Shown here: in pieces, positions 17,955 through 26,140 of the stretch
How positions within the stretch are numbered: the first letter of the stretch is position 1
How the letters are laid out: each line of letters starts with the position of its first letter
DNA from: JAJDTR01 sp965220415
Lineage (GTDB): Bacteria > Poribacteria > WGA-4E > JAJDTR01
Assembly (NCBI GenBank): GCA_965220415.1
Contig: OZ244829.1
Span: 806,001 to 870,000 of the forward strand
Length of the DNA: 64,000 bases
Direction: 5' to 3'
Made by a program: the position numbers and the translations under genes
Notes under the pieces: generated by a model
What the model saw: only the letters and a program-made list of their open reading frames with translations
Told to the model about the DNA's origin: nothing
Database searches by the model: none

Positions 17955-18130
17955 GGTTAATGTTGGGTTTCACTCAAATTTTGGCAGGTTCAGAGCAAAG
18001 TGAGCACTCGAAAATTCCTGTAAGATTAGCGATCATTAACGAACTCCGTTCAACCCAACCTACAATCCTTAGAAAATTAACACAAACTTAGCCTGATTTC
18101 CCTTTTGTCAGGCAGAAAATTAGATGCGTC
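17955..18130. repeat. Dispersed ~175-bp repeat with GTTGGGTT/AACCCAAC ends, copy 1
   Basis: The segment beginning TTAATGTTGGGTTTCACTC and including GTTCAACCCAACCTACAA recurs, with many substitutions, at 33582-33752. The GTTGGGTT...AACCCAAC parts form an inverted pair. It precedes the LarA-like gene by ~110 bp. No protein is encoded. Confidence 0.7.
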
Positions 18131-18242
18131 TTCTTTGGCTCGCACCTGCATTTGACTTGCAATCCAATTCCGGTTTTTGGTAACATGTAGCAAGAAGAAA
18201 GGCATGATAGTTTGAATTCATTCATAGAAGGAGGCGGACGTT

Positions 18243-19496
18243 ATGGCATTACCTAAAATGGTACGTATAGAGCAACACATTGAGGCGCCGGTGGTCGCGG
18301 ACATTCCGGCGGCGGTGCGAGCCGAGTTGGATGAGATTGAAGCGGGATCACTGGTGAAGGCAGGCGATAGAATCGCGATTACGGGTGGGAGCCGCGGCGT
18401 TGCGAATATTGATATCGTGATTAAAGCGACGGCAGATTATCTCAAAGAACTGGGAGCGAAACCTTTTGTGGTGCCAGCGATGGGAAGCCATGGTGGCGCG
18501 ACGGCGGAGGGACAACGCGATGTCTTGGCACATTACGGGATTACCGAAGAAACCGTCGGTGCGCCTATCGAAGCCACAATGGATACGGTGGAAATTGGCA
18601 AAACAGCCGACGGATTGCCGGTTCTTCTCGATCGAAACGCCGCCGAAGCGGATGGCATCGTTCCGTTGAACCGTATAAAAGCGCATACAGATTTCAAGGG
18701 ATCTATTGAGAGCGGCTTGTTGAAGATGATGGCAATCGGGCTAGGTAAGCAAAGGGGCGCCAATATGTATCACCGCGCCTTTTTTCATCACGGGTTTGAA
18801 CATGTCATCCTAACTGTCGGCAGCTTGATGTTGGATACGGGGAAAATCGTTTTTGGCTTGGGGTTAGTCGAAAACGCGCATGAACATACGGCGAAAGTTG
18901 CCGCGATGCGCCCGAATGAACTCTTCAGGCGGGAGCGCGAATTGTTAGTGGAAGCGAAATCTCTGATGGGGCGGCTGCCGTTCGACACGCTCGACCTATT
19001 GGTGATAGATTGGATGGGGAAAAACATCAGTGGTACCGGGATGGACACAAACATCATCGGCAGGATGATGCAGAACTTTGAGCCTGAACCTGAAAAGCCT
19101 GCAATCTTGCGTATCTTCGTTCGGGATTTAACGGAAGAGAGCAACGGTAACGCCACGGGAGTCGGTCTGGCAGACTTTACGACAACGCGGCTAGTGGAGA
19201 AGATGGATCGATACGCTACTTACATGAACGGCATCACGGGTTTGGGACCTCAAAAATCCAAAATTCCGTTTTATTACGATTCAGATAAAGAAGCCCTTGA
19301 GGTCGCATTAAACACCATTGGGCTGACGCCTCCCGGAGAAGCGAAAGTCGCGCGAGTTGAAAGCACACTCACGTTAGCAACTCTGGATATTTCCGAAGCC
19401 TTTATTGAGGATGCGAAACTACGAAGCGATCTTGAGATTGTCGGTGAAGCGAAACCGTTTGAATTTGACGCTTCGGGCAACCTTGCTCCGTTCTAA
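18243..19496 (+). CDS. LarA-like (nickel-pincer-cofactor isomerase superfamily) protein
   Basis: 417 residues. The sequence aligns in style with the lactate-racemase LarA N-terminal domain (DUF2088): IAITGGSRGVANIDIVIKA, then VVPAMGSHGGATAEGQ, where the S-H-G-G motif includes a histidine of the cofactor site, then IVPLNRIKAHTDFKGSIESG. LarA homologues use a nickel-pincer nucleotide to racemise or epimerise 2-hydroxy acids. The larB, larC and larE genes for cofactor synthesis are not in the window, so cofactor dependence is not shown locally. GGAGG stands upstream of the ATG at 18243. The natural substrate is unknown. Confidence 0.72.
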   Translation: MALPKMVRIEQHIEAPVVADIPAAVRAELDEIEAGSLVKAGDRIAITGGSRGVANIDIVIKATADYLKELGAKPFVVPAMGSHGGATAEGQRDVLAHYGITEETVGAPIEATMDTVEIGKTADGLPVLLDRNAAEADGIVPLNRIKAHTDFKGSIESGLLKMMAIGLGKQRGANMYHRAFFHHGFEHVILTVGSLMLDTGKIVFGLGLVENAHEHTAKVAAMRPNELFRRERELLVEAKSLMGRLPFDTLDLLVIDWMGKNISGTGMDTNIIGRMMQNFEPEPEKPAILRIFVRDLTEESNGNATGVGLADFTTTRLVEKMDRYATYMNGITGLGPQKSKIPFYYDSDKEALEVALNTIGLTPPGEAKVARVESTLTLATLDISEAFIEDAKLRSDLEIVGEAKPFEFDASGNLAPF

Positions 19497-19737
19497 AACG
19501 CAGACGATTTCCTCAAGGAGTGGCTGGTTGGCGATTAACCGCAGCCGCTGTGTGCATGACCGAACAATGGAGCGCCTAAACGCAATCTGCACAACCCAAA
19601 ACACATAGATCCTAGAAGTGGTGTCCCGAGTCGTAAGTGTTTAGTGGATCTCTACCGCTGTCGCTATCCGCTCCGTTGCTGGTCAGTAAAACCCCAGAGC
19701 CATGAGACGGGCAATGAATTGCCCTATAAGAATTGAT

Positions 19738-19909
19738 GTAATTGTTTAGTCCACCGGTCTGGATTTGCCAATCCAGACCGAGCAGGGGCAGGGAACGTGC
19801 CGAGTAGGGAAGTACAATGCAAATTTCGGCTAATCGGGGACTTACATGCCCAGATCGGACGTGCGACGAACTGTAATACCACGAACCAAACGATGCACTA
19901 AACAGTTAC
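19738..19909. mobile_element. MITE-1 copy, subtype B, 172 bp
   Basis: Ends GTAATTGTTTAGTCC and GCACTAAACAGTTAC. Flanks GAATTGAT (19730-19737) and GGATTAAT (19910-19917) agree at six of eight positions, a decayed duplication. The interior is shared with the copy at 41456, including the hairpin GGTCTGGATTTGCCAATCC and the stretch CGGACGTG, and differs from the other subtype. Confidence 0.78.
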
Positions 19910-19992
19910 GGATTAATTTAAGAGATTTCGCTTAGTATTGCGGGGATATTCCCTTGTGAAATTTCTAACTTTAGTCCCTATAGGGGGGAGCG

Positions 19993-20027
19993 GATCTCTA
20001 TCGCGCTCCTTGTTCAGCCGCTTGATC
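19993..20027 (+). repeat. 35-bp GATC micro-repeat
   Basis: GATC, 27 bp (TCTATCGCGCTCCTT, GTTCAGCCGCTT), GATC. It stands in the ubiX upstream region, about 110 bp before the start codon. The gene-free interval 19497-20138 otherwise holds only the MITE-1 copy and a short repeat GGTGCGGTTGGAAACCGCG. Confidence 0.75.
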
Positions 20028-20138
20028 CTACAGGTTTGGAGCATCGGTGCGGTTGGAAACCGCGCCTACTTGGCAGATGCTTAAAAACACGCAATTTCCA
20101 ACAGTGTACAGCAAATAACCCTGCTCAAGGAGTGTCTG

Positions 20139-20735
20139 TTGAAACGCCTAGTGGTTGGAATTACCGGTGCGAGCGGCGTCATTTATGGAGTGCGCTTGCT
20201 AGACATCCTCAATCGACTGGATTCCTACGAGATTCATCTCACCATTTCCGACTCAGGCATGAGAGCCCTCTGGGAAGAGCTCCAAATTCGAGTAGACCTT
20301 GACAATTTCAAAATCGAGTCATTACTGGGGCGTCCTTTGGATCAGATAGTTTACCACCACCCATCGGACATTGCCGCGCCAATTTCCAGTGGCTCATTCG
20401 GAACCGATGGCATGATCATCGCGCCCTGTAGCATGGGAACAGTTGGATCAATCGCGGCAGGCATTTCACGGAACCTCATCCATCGCACGGCTGATGTCTG
20501 TATTAAGGAGCGGCGCAAGCTGGTTCTTCTTCCGCGCGAAACTCCTCTGAGTTCAATCCACTTGGAGAACATGCTCAAGCTCTCACAACTCGGTGTTTGT
20601 ATTCTGCCTGCCATGCCCGGCTTCTATCACTTTCCGGAAACTGTTGATGATCAGATTAACTTTGTCATCACGAAACTGCTTGACCAATTTGGGCTTGACT
20701 CCGGTCTTATCCAACGCTGGAAAGAAAACAGGTAA
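20139..20735 (+). CDS. ubiX: UbiX-type flavin prenyltransferase
   Basis: 198 residues, the normal length for UbiX/Pad1, which attaches a dimethylallyl group to FMN to make the prenylated flavin used by UbiD-type decarboxylases. Typical features are VGITGASGVIYGVRLLDIL at the start, SDSGMRALWEEL, a serine-rich loop ISSGSFGTDGMIIAPCSMGT, and RKLVLLPRETPLSSIHLENM. Translation starts at TTG (20139) with AAGGAG upstream. The stop codon TAA lies inside the terminus of the MITE-1 copy that begins at 20732, so the last codons have been set by the insertion. The next gene is a UbiA prenyltransferase, suggesting quinone (menaquinone or ubiquinone) synthesis. Confidence 0.9.
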   Translation: MKRLVVGITGASGVIYGVRLLDILNRLDSYEIHLTISDSGMRALWEELQIRVDLDNFKIESLLGRPLDQIVYHHPSDIAAPISSGSFGTDGMIIAPCSMGTVGSIAAGISRNLIHRTADVCIKERRKLVLLPRETPLSSIHLENMLKLSQLGVCILPAMPGFYHFPETVDDQINFVITKLLDQFGLDSGLIQRWKENR

Positions 20736-20960
20736 GTGATTAGTGACTAGTGATTAGTGGTCAGTAAAACCCCAAGAGCCATAGGACGGGTAATGAAGAG
20801 AGATCTCTATTGGAACTCTATCGCATTCGTTATTCACTCATTTGATCCCCACTACAAACCGGAAAAATGAGCATCCACACGAGATCAGCCTAGAAAATGG
20901 GAAAAAAGCAGTCTAGATTTACAGTACTCGACTCCAGAAACCGAGGGACTAAACAGTTAC
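20732..20960. mobile_element. MITE-1 copy, 229 bp, 8-bp target duplication GAAAACAG, overlapping the end of ubiX
   Basis: Begins GTAAGTGATTAGTGAC (a degenerate left end) and ends GGACTAAACAGTTAC. Flanks 20724-20731 and 20961-20968 are both GAAAACAG, an exact 8-bp duplication. The left duplication is the last sense sequence of ubiX, and GTAA of the element supplies its stop. A 35-bp micro-repeat lies inside. Confidence 0.8.
20812..20846 (+). repeat. GATC micro-repeat inside MITE-1
   Basis: GATC, TCTATTGGAACTCTATCGCA, TTCGTTATTCACTCATTT, GATC: a variant unit with a short internal change, inserted in the MITE-1 copy at 20732. Confidence 0.6.
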
Positions 20961-20994
20961 GAAAACAGACAGTCCCTTCACGCGAGTTAACAGT

Positions 20995-21855
20995 ATGATG
21001 CTTCGCAAATTGAAAATCATCCTTGATATGATTAAGTTTGAACACACGATTTTCGCGCTTCCATTCGCAATCATGAGCGCGTTCATCGCCTCGGACGGCT
21101 TTCCCCCTTGGAAGACATGTGGATGGATTCTATTGGCAATGGTAGGCGCCCGTAGTTGCGCAATGGCGTTTAATCGGCTAGTTGACGCAAAGCTTGATGG
21201 CGAGAACCCGCGAACGTCAATGCGAGCTATCCCCGCCGGACTGATAACTACAGGTTCGGTGTGGATTTTTACAGCGGTCTCTGCCGCACTACTCGTTTAT
21301 TCGGCGCACAAACTCAATCCGCTTGCCTTTGCGCTATCACCACTTGCTTTGGGAATCACCCTCGGATATTCGTATGCAAAACGCTTTACGTCACTATCGC
21401 ATTTCTGGTTGGGCTTGTCCCTTTCGATTGCCCCGGTTGGCGCCTGGATTGCCGTCAAAGGAAGATTTGACTGGGCACCGATGTTGCTCGGTTTATCTGT
21501 TCTTCTCTGGACAGCAGGATTTGACATCATCTACGCCTGTCAAGATTTTGAGTTCGATCGAAAAAACCGTCTACACTCAATCCCGGCGCGCTTTGGAATT
21601 CGGTGGGCCCTACGGTTCTCTTCCGCACTTCATCTGATAACAATCGTGATTCTCGTTGGACTTGCCGTATTAACGAATCTTGGCATGCTTTACCTGATTG
21701 GCGTCGGTGTTGTAGCGCTGATTTTGGTTTATGAACACGCAATTGTTAGACCGAATGATCTTTCCCGTGTTAACCTTGCTTTCTTTACCTTGAACGGAAC
21801 GGTTAGTTTGGTACTTTCAGTCCTTTCTGTTGCGGATCTATTAATCAGATCGTAG
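20995..21855 (+). CDS. UbiA-family prenyltransferase (MqnP/UbiA type)
   Basis: 286 residues, polytopic inner-membrane aromatic prenyltransferase with about eight hydrophobic helices. The two Asp-rich Mg-diphosphate motifs are clear: NRLVDAKLDGENPRT in the first half and DFEFDRKNRLHSIPARFG in the second. The latter form is typical of UbiA and of the futalosine-pathway enzyme MqnP, and the adjoining ubiX fits either pathway. Expected reaction: prenyl transfer to an aromatic acid in quinone synthesis. The DUF1611 gene starts only 24 bp after its stop, implying one transcript. The start is the first or second of two adjacent ATGs. Confidence 0.85.
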   Translation: MMLRKLKIILDMIKFEHTIFALPFAIMSAFIASDGFPPWKTCGWILLAMVGARSCAMAFNRLVDAKLDGENPRTSMRAIPAGLITTGSVWIFTAVSAALLVYSAHKLNPLAFALSPLALGITLGYSYAKRFTSLSHFWLGLSLSIAPVGAWIAVKGRFDWAPMLLGLSVLLWTAGFDIIYACQDFEFDRKNRLHSIPARFGIRWALRFSSALHLITIVILVGLAVLTNLGMLYLIGVGVVALILVYEHAIVRPNDLSRVNLAFFTLNGTVSLVLSVLSVADLLIRS

Positions 21856-21879
21856 TTGGGCATGCAACTGGAGGCTTTT

Positions 21880-22944
21880 ATGGACACACGCGTACAACCG
21901 AGAGATCAAAGAATTGTAATCCTTGCCGAAGGGTCATTCGGTATTCTCGAGTCCAAAACTGCTACCGTTTTGGTTCGTTACCTGCCTGACAATGTCGTCG
22001 CGGTAATTGACAGTGAAAACGCAGGAAAAGACGTAAGCGAAGTGCTTGAGATTGGTGAAGGCATCCCTGTCGTTGCCAGTCTGTCGGAAGCCTTGAAGTT
22101 CCAACCAACAATGTTGGCAATCGGTATCTCGCCACCGGGCGGGAAGTTGCCCCAAGCGTGGAGAGATATACTATATGAAGCAATTGAGCACAAGATGCAC
22201 GTCATGAGCGGACTCCACCAATTTCTGAGCGACGACGCCAACCTCGCCGCGCATGCGAAGCGTCACGATGCCGTACTCTGGGATGCACGCAAGCCGCCTT
22301 CAGAATTGCCTGTTGCAACATGCAAAGCGAACGACGTTGATGCAACCGTCGCCTTGACGGTAGGTGCGGATTGTCGCGTTGGTAAGATGTTGGCTGGAAT
22401 CGAGATTACAAATGCGCTACAAAAGGCAGGATTGAACGCCGAATTTGGTCCGACCGGTCAAAATGGGATTATGGTTTGGGGCTGGGGGATCGCAATTGAT
22501 GCCGTTGTTTCAGACTTTACGGCTGGAGCCGCGGAGCGCATCGTCCTTGAGGGCGCCGAGAACCGAGATATGTTAATTGTCGAGGGACAAGGCTCGCTCG
22601 TTCATCCGGGCTACTCCGGAGTAACGTTGAGCCTTTTACACGGGTCGATGCCAGACGCCATGATTTTTTGCCACCAACCGTCGCGAAAAATTGTCGCCCG
22701 ATACACTGTACCCTTACCCCCAATCAACCATCTGATTCAACAATATGAAATGCTCGCGAAGCCAATCAAACCCGCAAGAGTGATTGGGATTGCCCTCAAC
22801 TGTTTTGACTTGACCGAGATGGAAGCGTTGAGGGTTATTCAAGATGTGGAGGAACAGACAGGGTTACCTGCAACGGATGTGGTTAGGTTTGGTTCGGAGA
22901 AATTGGTGGATGCAATTCAGAAGATTCACCCGGCTAAACGATGA
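21880..22944 (+). CDS. DUF1611 / DgcN-like protein
   Basis: 354 residues with the DUF1611 layout: an N-terminal Rossmann-like domain (ILAEGSFGILESKTA, GIPVVASLSEAL) and a C-terminal P-loop-like domain marked by VGADCRVGKMLAGIEI and LIVEGQGSLVHPGYSGVTL. DgcN, a characterised family member, N-acetylates D-glutamate in marine bacteria; other members lack assigned roles. The partner DgcA-type racemase/epimerase is not adjacent, so only the family is certain. The ATG at 21880 is chosen because TGGAGG precedes it. It is the third gene of the ubiX-ubiA run. Confidence 0.8.
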   Translation: MDTRVQPRDQRIVILAEGSFGILESKTATVLVRYLPDNVVAVIDSENAGKDVSEVLEIGEGIPVVASLSEALKFQPTMLAIGISPPGGKLPQAWRDILYEAIEHKMHVMSGLHQFLSDDANLAAHAKRHDAVLWDARKPPSELPVATCKANDVDATVALTVGADCRVGKMLAGIEITNALQKAGLNAEFGPTGQNGIMVWGWGIAIDAVVSDFTAGAAERIVLEGAENRDMLIVEGQGSLVHPGYSGVTLSLLHGSMPDAMIFCHQPSRKIVARYTVPLPPINHLIQQYEMLAKPIKPARVIGIALNCFDLTEMEALRVIQDVEEQTGLPATDVVRFGSEKLVDAIQKIHPAKR

Positions 22945-22969
22945 GTGAGATATTGGAGGAATAGTCAGC

Positions 22970-23791
22970 GTGAGCACTGCAAAACTCGCTAATCGACGTT
23001 TGGAAGCTCAATCATTGCTTAAAATGCCGCTTGCGGAAGCCGAAGCGTTGTTCCAAAGCCATCCAACGGAACGGCAACTAGAGATTATTCTTTCAACGCC
23101 ACACCCAAAGGAACGGGAAAGACTATATTACCTTGTCCCCGACTGCACCGAGTTAATTCAGCGAAGCCCGACGGAACAGGTGTTGCAAGTGTTGAACACA
23201 ATGATAGGTACCGGTTTAGCGTCAGTGCTGTTGCCGTGTCTGTCAGCCGAACAGTTTGAGGAGGTGATTGACCTCTCTGTGTGGCGCAACGGCACGATCA
23301 ACAAGCGAGACGTAGATCTTTGGCTTTTTGAGTTATCGAACTGCGATCCCGATGAAATTAGCAATCTTCTAACCCATATTGATGTCGCAATTCTCGCTGT
23401 TCTACTTCAAGGTAGAATCGAACTCAAAACCGATTTCGCCGCACTCATGATCGAAAGTGGCGTGGTCGACCCTTCCTCGGCTGAAATTGAGTATGCCGAC
23501 GAGCGCGCTCGGGAAATCATGGATACCCTCTGGGAAATGGATGAGCATCTTTTTACCCGCGTGCTCTATGAATTATTCGCCGTAGATAAACACGTTTCGT
23601 CAGGTGAGGAACTTTCCGCCTCGCTCAAGCGCGCCAAGGATGAACGTGATGAACGCGTACGAACTCGAGATGAGGCTGCCGGTATTGAAACAACAGAAGA
23701 GGACATTCTACAGAAAGTCGATCTCAGCGATCTTGATCTTGACGAGGGAACGGGCAGGTCTGAAAACGGAAATTCAGGCGAAGACAGGTAA
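22970..23791 (+). CDS. DUF6178-like protein, N-terminal part
   Basis: 273 residues, start GTG at 22970 after GGAGGA. The pattern (LEIILSTPHPKERERLYYLV, PDCTELIQRSP, VLLPCLSAEQFEEVIDLSVW, RNGTINKRDVDLWLFEL) corresponds to the first half of DUF6178 proteins, which are usually one chain of 500 residues or more. The end is an acidic tail (DLSDLDLDEGTG) just before the stop. The next ORF, in another frame 17 bp downstream, looks like the second half. Either the gene has been split into two coupled cistrons or there is a frameshift near 23700-23810. Function of the family is unknown; it is cytosolic and probably helical. Confidence 0.65.
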   Translation: MSTAKLANRRLEAQSLLKMPLAEAEALFQSHPTERQLEIILSTPHPKERERLYYLVPDCTELIQRSPTEQVLQVLNTMIGTGLASVLLPCLSAEQFEEVIDLSVWRNGTINKRDVDLWLFELSNCDPDEISNLLTHIDVAILAVLLQGRIELKTDFAALMIESGVVDPSSAEIEYADERAREIMDTLWEMDEHLFTRVLYELFAVDKHVSSGEELSASLKRAKDERDERVRTRDEAAGIETTEEDILQKVDLSDLDLDEGTGRSENGNSGEDR

Positions 23792-23808
23792 GAAGGGCGA
23801 GTTGGACA

Positions 23809-24774
23809 ATGTTCGATATTGATGTTCCCGCGCAACATGATCGGCGCCTATTTTTATCTCGGACGCTTGTTCGCGGAGATGAAGCGGGCGAAATATCCTA
23901 TACCAATGAGGAGGAAATTCGACAAGAAATCGCCGCGCTATCACACAAACTAATCACCGTGAAAACGGAAGATGTTGCCTCAATGCAGCAGTTGCGTCAG
24001 CAGGTTCAAGAGGCGTTCGTGCTGGTTAATTTAGGCTTGGAGTATGGGAGTCACGGCGATTTGGATAGGTCGGTTAGATTGCTGAAGAACAACCAGGTCG
24101 TTAAATTCTTTCAGATTGGGAATACGCTCATCAGTGAACTCCGTGATCGCTGCCGCGATACGCTTGAGAATGCGGTTCTGGCTTCCCCTGAATCCTCCGC
24201 GTATACCCACCATGCCCCTGACGGTATACCTGTGTATAATGAATGGGAGCGTCAATTGCTAGACGGAATCAACAAACATAAACTGGGCATTGATTCGCCA
24301 CAGGTAATGCTCCACGGTGTTGATTCCTCACGCCCAATAACAAACCTCGCAGATTTGGCAATTGTCAGCCAACAGCTTGATAACATTGACAATCGTTTGG
24401 CTTATATGCAGGCTCTCCCGCTTCAAAAGGTTCTTGACGCTGAATATCGCGTTAACACAGATGGCGACACCGCGCGGGAAATCACAATTGCCTTGATAGT
24501 GAACCTAGTCTTATATCATGAGATAGATTTCCATTTTGACAACGGCGATTTGAAGAATCTACGCGACGTTGCGTATGATTCAGAAAGCGGACAGATAATA
24601 GGCGATACCTGCGATCGACTTGTCAATTGGATTCAACACTACCTTGATCGTGACTCGTTATCGGAACAGGTCAAGAATTATGCCGCTGCCTATTGGCAAG
24701 ACACTCTGAAGGTTTTGGAATCTGAACTTCGATTGGAAGACAATCTTGAAACTGCTGATGTTCCACGCCCATGA
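23809..24774 (+). CDS. DUF6178-like protein, C-terminal part
   Basis: 321 residues. The middle region (VNLGLEYGSHGDLDRSVRLL, NNQVVKFFQIGNTLISELRD) resembles the second half of DUF6178 proteins. It follows the first-half ORF after 17 bp with a plausible purine-rich site (AAGAAGGGCGAG). A frame change near 23800 would fuse the two into a ~600-residue chain. The 3' end overlaps the start of the ThrRS-editing-domain gene by 29 bp, so translation of the set is likely coupled. Function unknown. Confidence 0.65.
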   Translation: MFDIDVPAQHDRRLFLSRTLVRGDEAGEISYTNEEEIRQEIAALSHKLITVKTEDVASMQQLRQQVQEAFVLVNLGLEYGSHGDLDRSVRLLKNNQVVKFFQIGNTLISELRDRCRDTLENAVLASPESSAYTHHAPDGIPVYNEWERQLLDGINKHKLGIDSPQVMLHGVDSSRPITNLADLAIVSQQLDNIDNRLAYMQALPLQKVLDAEYRVNTDGDTAREITIALIVNLVLYHEIDFHFDNGDLKNLRDVAYDSESGQIIGDTCDRLVNWIQHYLDRDSLSEQVKNYAAAYWQDTLKVLESELRLEDNLETADVPRP

Positions 24775-25156
24775 ATTCTGGTTCAGGACAACCCACAGGG
24801 TACTCGACTCCGTTGAGGAACAAGATTGTGACGAGAGGGTTAGGGAAGCCGTGGTGGTTTTCGTCCATGCCGAAGCTGAAGATGAGGAACAATCGAGTAA
24901 AGTTCTAACCAAGATGGTCAAAAACCTAAAATGGCATGCGGGCAAGTTCGGCACTAAAAACGTGGTACTTCATTCTTTCTCCCACCTCTCTGCAAGCAGC
25001 GCCTCTCCGGAATTTGCTCGGCAAATCCTAGTCGACGCACAAAAACGCCTGCAGGCTGTCGGATTCTCGACTCAGATGACGCCGTTCGGTTATTTGCACG
25101 AGTTCTCACTCCATGTGAGCGGTGAATCCCTCGGACGAGTGTTCAAGGAGATTTAG
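24746..25156 (+). CDS. Free-standing threonyl-tRNA synthetase editing-domain protein (archaeal type)
   Basis: 136 residues. It starts KLLMFHAHEFWFRTTHR and contains VVVFVHAEAEDEE, VLHSFSHLSASSASPEFA and MTPFGYLHEFSLHVSGESLG, the pattern of the archaeal ThrRS N-terminal editing domain (D-aminoacyl-tRNA-deacylase-like fold) that removes serine from tRNA(Thr). There is no synthetase body attached, so this would act in trans. The start is probably the TTG at 24746, inside the end of the preceding gene and behind GGAAG. Co-transcription with the DUF6178-like ORFs is likely from the 29-bp overlap. Confidence 0.8.
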   Translation: MKLLMFHAHEFWFRTTHRVLDSVEEQDCDERVREAVVVFVHAEAEDEEQSSKVLTKMVKNLKWHAGKFGTKNVVLHSFSHLSASSASPEFARQILVDAQKRLQAVGFSTQMTPFGYLHEFSLHVSGESLGRVFKEI

Positions 25157-25207
25157 ACGGGCATTCTCAATCTTCCGCTCTTCAAGCCCTTCAGACTTTC
25201 AATTCTT

Positions 25208-25708
25208 TTAGATTCCCATCCGAAGCGCAACCGCCGCCAGCAGTACGAGAAGAGAAATAACCCCCATTAAGCTTGATACAATTGCCATACTGCGTCGTAT
25301 TTTATCAATTTCTTCAGGGAGTTCCTGGACATCTGGACCAAGAGTCTCAATGGCATGTTCTAGCCTTGGCCCCATTATGAAGCTGTGGAATCCCGTAAGG
25401 ATAATGAGGATGACAAATAAAATCAACTTAATGCCAAGTGTTCTCATGAACTGCCCAATTACCTCGGGGTCTCCACCGACTGCACGAAAAACATTAAATA
25501 GTCCGGAAAAAATGAGAATTATGACGCACGTCCAGACAATCGGCTCAAATTGTTTGCCGATTCGTGTGAGTATTTTGATTCTTTCCACCTGCGCAACCGA
25601 TTTTTTGAAATAGGGCACGATTACCATCGCCAGTATTAAATTTCCGCCAATCCAAACAACCGCAGCGGTCACATGCAACCACCGAATCAGCAGATCTAGT
25701 ATTTCCAT
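25208..25708 (-). CDS. CopD-like four-helix membrane protein
   Basis: 166 residues with four hydrophobic helices (near 5-30, 55-75, 90-110, 135-162). The first helix has LLIRWLHVTAAVVWIGGNLIL, with the H and W-x-G-G features of the CopD/DUF2269 group, and a histidine lies in helix three (LTGFHSFIMGPRL). Such proteins are linked to copper uptake or to heme-binding membrane roles. No copper-binding periplasmic partner (CopC-like) is adjacent, so metal specificity is unclear. The gene is convergent to the editing-domain gene and has a good purine-rich start region. Confidence 0.7.
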   Translation of the reverse strand: MEILDLLIRWLHVTAAVVWIGGNLILAMVIVPYFKKSVAQVERIKILTRIGKQFEPIVWTCVIILIFSGLFNVFRAVGGDPEVIGQFMRTLGIKLILFVILIILTGFHSFIMGPRLEHAIETLGPDVQELPEEIDKIRRSMAIVSSLMGVISLLVLLAAVALRMGI

Positions 25709-25738
25709 TGTTTCTCCTTCGCTAAATGGCTCATTTTA

Positions 25739-25972
25739 CAAAAAAAATATGGTTAGTGTTGGGTGCCGGTAGTTCACATTGCCTGAACTGTGATTTATGT
25801 GATGAAGTGATTGCCATGATCATCAAGCCTTAGTTGCTCGTGATGAGTGGATTCAACCATTACCTTGAAGCCACTTTGACTCCGGGAAGAAACCGAGTTT
25901 TGAAGAAAAAAGGATCTCTATCGCACTCGCTATCCACTCGCTTGATGGTTTCATTAAGGATTAAATACTTAG
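25739..25972. repeat. Dispersed ~235-bp repeat, copy 1
   Basis: From AAAATATGGTTAGTGTTGGG to GGATTAAATACTTAG. A second copy at 29436-29710 matches over its whole length except for an expanded micro-repeat near the right end. It lies in the gene-free 25709-26140 interval. No protein is encoded. Confidence 0.8.
25912..25946 (+). repeat. GATC micro-repeat inside the 235-bp repeat
   Basis: GGATCTCTATCGCACTCG, CTATCCACTCGCTTGAT. The same site in the second copy of the host repeat (29608-29684) is also occupied but internally expanded, so the insertion predates duplication of the host repeat. Confidence 0.75.
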
Positions 25973-26023
25973 AGAATGAACCACTAAATACGATTGCACG
26001 AGTATTGTTCCCATTCGGCACCG

Positions 26024-26052
26024 TTGACAAGTCGTAGATGCCATGATAATAT
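26024..26052 (+). promoter_or_regulatory. Possible sigma70-type promoter for the Gfo/Idh gene
   Basis: TTGACA at 26024-26029, a 17-bp gap, then TAATAT at 26047-26052. It lies about 90 bp before the ATG at 26141. Consensus match only. Confidence 0.5.
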
Positions 26053-26140
26053 AGTTTGACCTCAAATGCTGTAAGCACACAGCATAGCATGAAGAAGGAT
26101 TCTTGACAAGCCAGAATACTGAATTGGGAGTTCCACACGC

